From an uncultured Erysipelotrichaceae bacterium (GTDB lineage Bacteria; Bacillota_I; Bacilli_A; Acholeplasmatales; Anaeroplasmataceae), in the NCBI GenBank assembly GCA_902796895.1, contig CADBQV010000013.1:1-7742 (forward strand): a stretch of 7,742 nt of DNA, written 5' to 3'. Positions 6,312 to 7,742 of the stretch are shown piece after piece. A program made the translations under genes and the position numbers. The notes under the pieces were generated by a model. It ran no database searches. It was not told the origin of the DNA and saw only the letters and a list, made by a program, of their open reading frames with translations. Positions within the stretch are counted from its first letter, which is position 1; each line of letters begins with the position of its first letter.

Positions 6312-6824
6312 CTATTTCTTTAAGATATATGTATTAATCTTAGTGTCCATATCTGTATTTAGACCCTTAGTCCAGTTTATATCACCACTAGATATAGCTA
6401 CATATACTTTCTTTGCATTAGTGAATTTTTTACCTGCTAAAAATTCTGAAATATATTCAGCATCTAATCCACCATTAACCGCAAATGTTGATCCTGTTTC
6501 TGTTTGAACAACAGAAATAACATTAAGCTTATCAACAGCAAGTGTACCGCTATAAGTTAATGTAAGTCCTGAAGTAATAGTCATTTCCTTTTGACTAACA
6601 ACTGCTTCATTGCCATAATTAAATGTAACACCTAAATCATTATTCATAATATCTACTCTTATTTTGTTATCAGAGATAAATGATAAATATGAAGCTTCTT
6701 GTGATGGTGTTGGGTCAGTTATGTTGTTATTTGTTGTTGCCTCTGGTGTTGAATTGTTTGAACATGCTGCAAATGTAAATGTCATTGCACCTGCAAGTAA
6801 TACTAAAGCTTTTTTTAATTTCAT
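6312..6824 (-). CDS. Small lipoprotein of unknown function
   Basis: 170 residues I do not recognise. A clear lipoprotein signal (MKLKK, hydrophobic 6-18, FAAC with C21) is followed by a low-complexity Ser/Thr/Asn/Pro linker (22-43), as in surface lipoproteins that need a spacer from the membrane. The mature domain (about 45-170) is rich in Thr, Val, Ile and Gly with alternating polar/hydrophobic stretches (for example MTITSGLTLTYSGTL), suggesting a beta-rich fold, and ends in ILKK. No catalytic motif is visible, so a binding or structural role is likelier than an enzyme. ATG 6824 is chosen for its AGGAGG nine bases upstream; upstream in-frame codons (to 6860) lack a site and would put charged residues before the signal. 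It lies 65 bases after the NDT-like gene, with a possible promoter between. Confidence 0.85.
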   Translation of the reverse strand: MKLKKALVLLAGAMTFTFAACSNNSTPEATTNNNITDPTPSQEASYLSFISDNKIRVDIMNNDLGVTFNYGNEAVVSQKEMTITSGLTLTYSGTLAVDKLNVISVVQTETGSTFAVNGGLDAEYISEFLAGKKFTNAKKVYVAISSGDINWTKGLNTDMDTKINTYILKK

Positions 6825-6845
6825 TATAAAAATCCTCCTCATTTT

Positions 6846-6874
6846 ACTATATTTTATCAAATTAAGTGCAACAA
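6846..6874 (-). promoter_or_regulatory. Possible promoter of the small lipoprotein gene
   Basis: Minus-strand TTGTTG (6869-6874) and TATAGT (6846-6851), 17-base spacer. Both boxes deviate from consensus, and the short gap would also allow read-through from the NDT-like gene, since no terminator separates them. The predicted start lies close to the AGGAGG site. Confidence 0.4.
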
Positions 6875-6889
6875 ATGTGCTACAAATAA

Positions 6890-7462
6890 TTATAATTGAT
6901 TAGTTTCTAAATAATTTTTTAAATCTTCCATTAATTCTTTATCATTTAAATTATAAAACAATTTGTCTAAGCATCCTATTATCATAGGATTTAAATCCAT
7001 ATCCAATTCAACACTTCTTGCATCACTTTTAAGTCCATAACATCTTTTATTATTAGAATAGGCAATACCAAGCTCTATACAAGCACCTTCATCTGGTACT
7101 CTACCATCTAATATTACAAATACAATATCAGCCTTTAATACCTCCTCCTTATCCTTATTAAATATTTTTATTATTTTTTCTTCCTCAGTTAAGCCCTCTA
7201 GCTCTGGAGCTAAAAAGCCATCTCGTTGAGGTAAGAAAACATTATAACCATAGCTTTCTATTAGATTTGTAATCTTTAAGTTATATTCTCTTTCCATTTG
7301 ATTGAAAAGTGGAGCTGCAAAATATACATTCTTTCCTGTATAATCTTTAGCTTCTTTTGTTTCTTGATTGTTATTAATATCATTTTTATTATTACATGAT
7401 GATAATATAGGAACAAAAGATAAAAATAATACAAAAATAAGAATAAATTTAATTCTTTTCAT
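6890..7462 (-). CDS. Nucleoside 2-deoxyribosyltransferase-like enzyme with lipoprotein signal
   Basis: 190 residues. The first 23 form a textbook lipoprotein signal: MKRIK, hydrophobic 6-18, lipobox LSSC with C23, then an Asn/Lys-rich linker to about 42. The rest matches the nucleoside 2-deoxyribosyltransferase fold (PF05014): VYFAAPLFNQMEREYN (46-61) for the nucleotide-binding loop, FLPQRDG (76-82), ADIVFVILDGRVPDEGACIELGIAY (111-135), where D119 and E130 correspond to the substrate and nucleophile acidic residues, and NPMI (158-161). The family moves 2-deoxyribose between bases; some members are hydrolases. All key residues appear present, so an active exported enzyme is likely. ATG 7462 has AGGGGG six bases upstream; upstream in-frame codons to 7516 would bury the signal. 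It has its own strong promoter. Confidence 0.85.
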   Translation of the reverse strand: MKRIKFILIFVLFLSFVPILSSCNNKNDINNNQETKEAKDYTGKNVYFAAPLFNQMEREYNLKITNLIESYGYNVFLPQRDGFLAPELEGLTEEEKIIKIFNKDKEEVLKADIVFVILDGRVPDEGACIELGIAYSNNKRCYGLKSDARSVELDMDLNPMIIGCLDKLFYNLNDKELMEDLKNYLETNQL

Positions 7463-7473
7463 TACATTCCCCC

Positions 7474-7488
7474 TATTAAAATTTAATA
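7474..7488. repeat. Perfect 15-base dyad in the NDT-gene leader
   Basis: TATTAAA and TTTAATA arms flank one central base, between the predicted transcription start and the ribosome binding site. It could be an operator half-site pair, but in such AT-rich DNA it may be chance. Confidence 0.3.
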
Positions 7489-7507
7489 ATACGATTCTTA
7501 TATCTTT

Positions 7508-7536
7508 ATTATACATATAAATAAAAGAATTGGCAA
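7508..7536 (-). promoter_or_regulatory. Promoter of the NDT-like lipoprotein gene
   Basis: Minus-strand TTGCCA (7531-7536, five of six consensus) and a perfect TATAAT (7508-7513) with ideal 17-base spacing. This is the best-matching promoter in the window. It gives a start near 7501 and a leader of about 40 bases. Confidence 0.82.
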
Positions 7537-7539
7537 TTA

Positions 7540-7565
7540 TTAAATAAATGGACTATAATAGTCCA
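7540..7565 (-). terminator. Terminator after the FtsX-like permease gene
   Basis: A 7-bp perfect stem (7549-7555 with 7559-7565), three-base loop, followed on the minus strand by an interrupted U-run (TTTATTTAA). It lies five bases past the stop codon at 7571. The short stem and broken U-run make it a moderate terminator. Confidence 0.65.
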
Positions 7566-7570
7566 CTTAA

Positions 7571-7742
7571 TTATAATGTATCATCCTTTAAGGCATCAGC
7601 TAATTTAATTTTAGATATTTTAATAGATTCAATTACATATACTATTAAAAAAGATATAGCACCTATTAAAAGAATTTCTAAATATAAATATGGGGCTACA
7701 TAAAAATCTAAATAACCCTTCATTTTATATCTTAAGACAAAA
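7571..7742 (-). CDS. FtsX/MacB-like ABC transporter permease, C-terminal end (cut by window edge)
   Basis: Open from the right edge to a TAA at 7571-7573; 56 residues are visible, with no start codon in the window. They show a segment ending in a hydrophobic span (about residues 20-36 of the fragment: YLEILLIGAISFLIVYV) and then a short cytoplasmic tail, ESIKISKIKLADALKDDTL. A last transmembrane helix followed by I-x-K-I-x-x-A-D-A-L-K is the usual end of FtsX-like permeases, where the tail sits near the ATPase. These proteins work with a MacB/LolD-type ATPase in export or lipoprotein handling, presumably encoded to the right. The family call rests on the tail alone. A methionine at about 7724 is internal because the reading frame continues upstream of it. 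Confidence 0.65.
   Translation of the reverse strand, partial: FVLRYKMKGYLDFYVAPYLYLEILLIGAISFLIVYVIESIKISKIKLADALKDDTL

Noticed and set aside
6825..6860. Longer start for the small lipoprotein
   Set aside because: The extension covers the promoter -10 region and ribosome site and would place charged residues before the lipoprotein signal.
7463..7516. Longer start for the deoxyribosyltransferase-like gene
   Set aside because: It would translate through the predicted -10 region and leader and bury the lipoprotein signal peptide.

Overview
The window is strongly AT-rich, and every gene I can support is read leftward (minus strand). The serine T-box leader, strong AGGAGG-type ribosome binding sites, sigma-A-like promoters, Gram-positive lipoprotein signals and U-tract terminators point to a low-GC Bacillota lineage. 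An uncultured gut relative of Erysipelotrichia or Mollicutes (RF39-like) would fit. Trp is encoded by TGG and TGA never interrupts a gene, so the standard bacterial code applies. The exact taxon cannot be read from the sequence.

Layout in transcription order, right to left. (1) 7742-7571: C-terminus of an FtsX/MacB-like ABC permease, then a hairpin at 7549-7565. (2) 7540-6266: a nucleoside 2-deoxyribosyltransferase-like enzyme carrying a lipoprotein signal, then a small lipoprotein of unknown function, ending in a strong terminator. (3) 6232-5093: a membrane-anchored HAD-family phosphatase with its own promoter and terminator. (4) 5074-4503: a DUF5662-type cytoplasmic protein with HD-like histidine motifs. 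(5) 4519-2427: an ABC export operon of a 97-residue two-helix membrane protein, a BcrA-type ATPase and an ABC-2 permease. Its promoter lies inside the tail of the DUF5662 gene, and the genes overlap. (6) 2424-602: a 602-residue protein with a long helical N-terminus and a C-terminal HD-GYP domain. Its ribosome binding site directly follows the hairpin that ends the ABC operon. (7) 592-1: promoter, T-box riboswitch and the start of serS, cut by the window edge.

Two themes stand out. First, a run of surface lipoproteins includes a phosphatase and a deoxyribosyltransferase. This could be an outside-facing nucleotide/nucleoside salvage set, which is unusual because deoxyribosyltransferases are normally cytoplasmic. 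Second, there are several compact RNA-level devices: an 8-bp hairpin between the Shine-Dalgarno sequence and start codon of the first ABC-operon gene, a stop codon inside a terminator stem just before the HD-GYP gene, and the serS T-box placed so that read-through from the HD-GYP gene must also pass it. I see no mobile elements, CRISPR arrays, tRNA or rRNA genes. No gene-free stretch reaches 300 bases; the longest, 344-601, is the serS leader and promoter.
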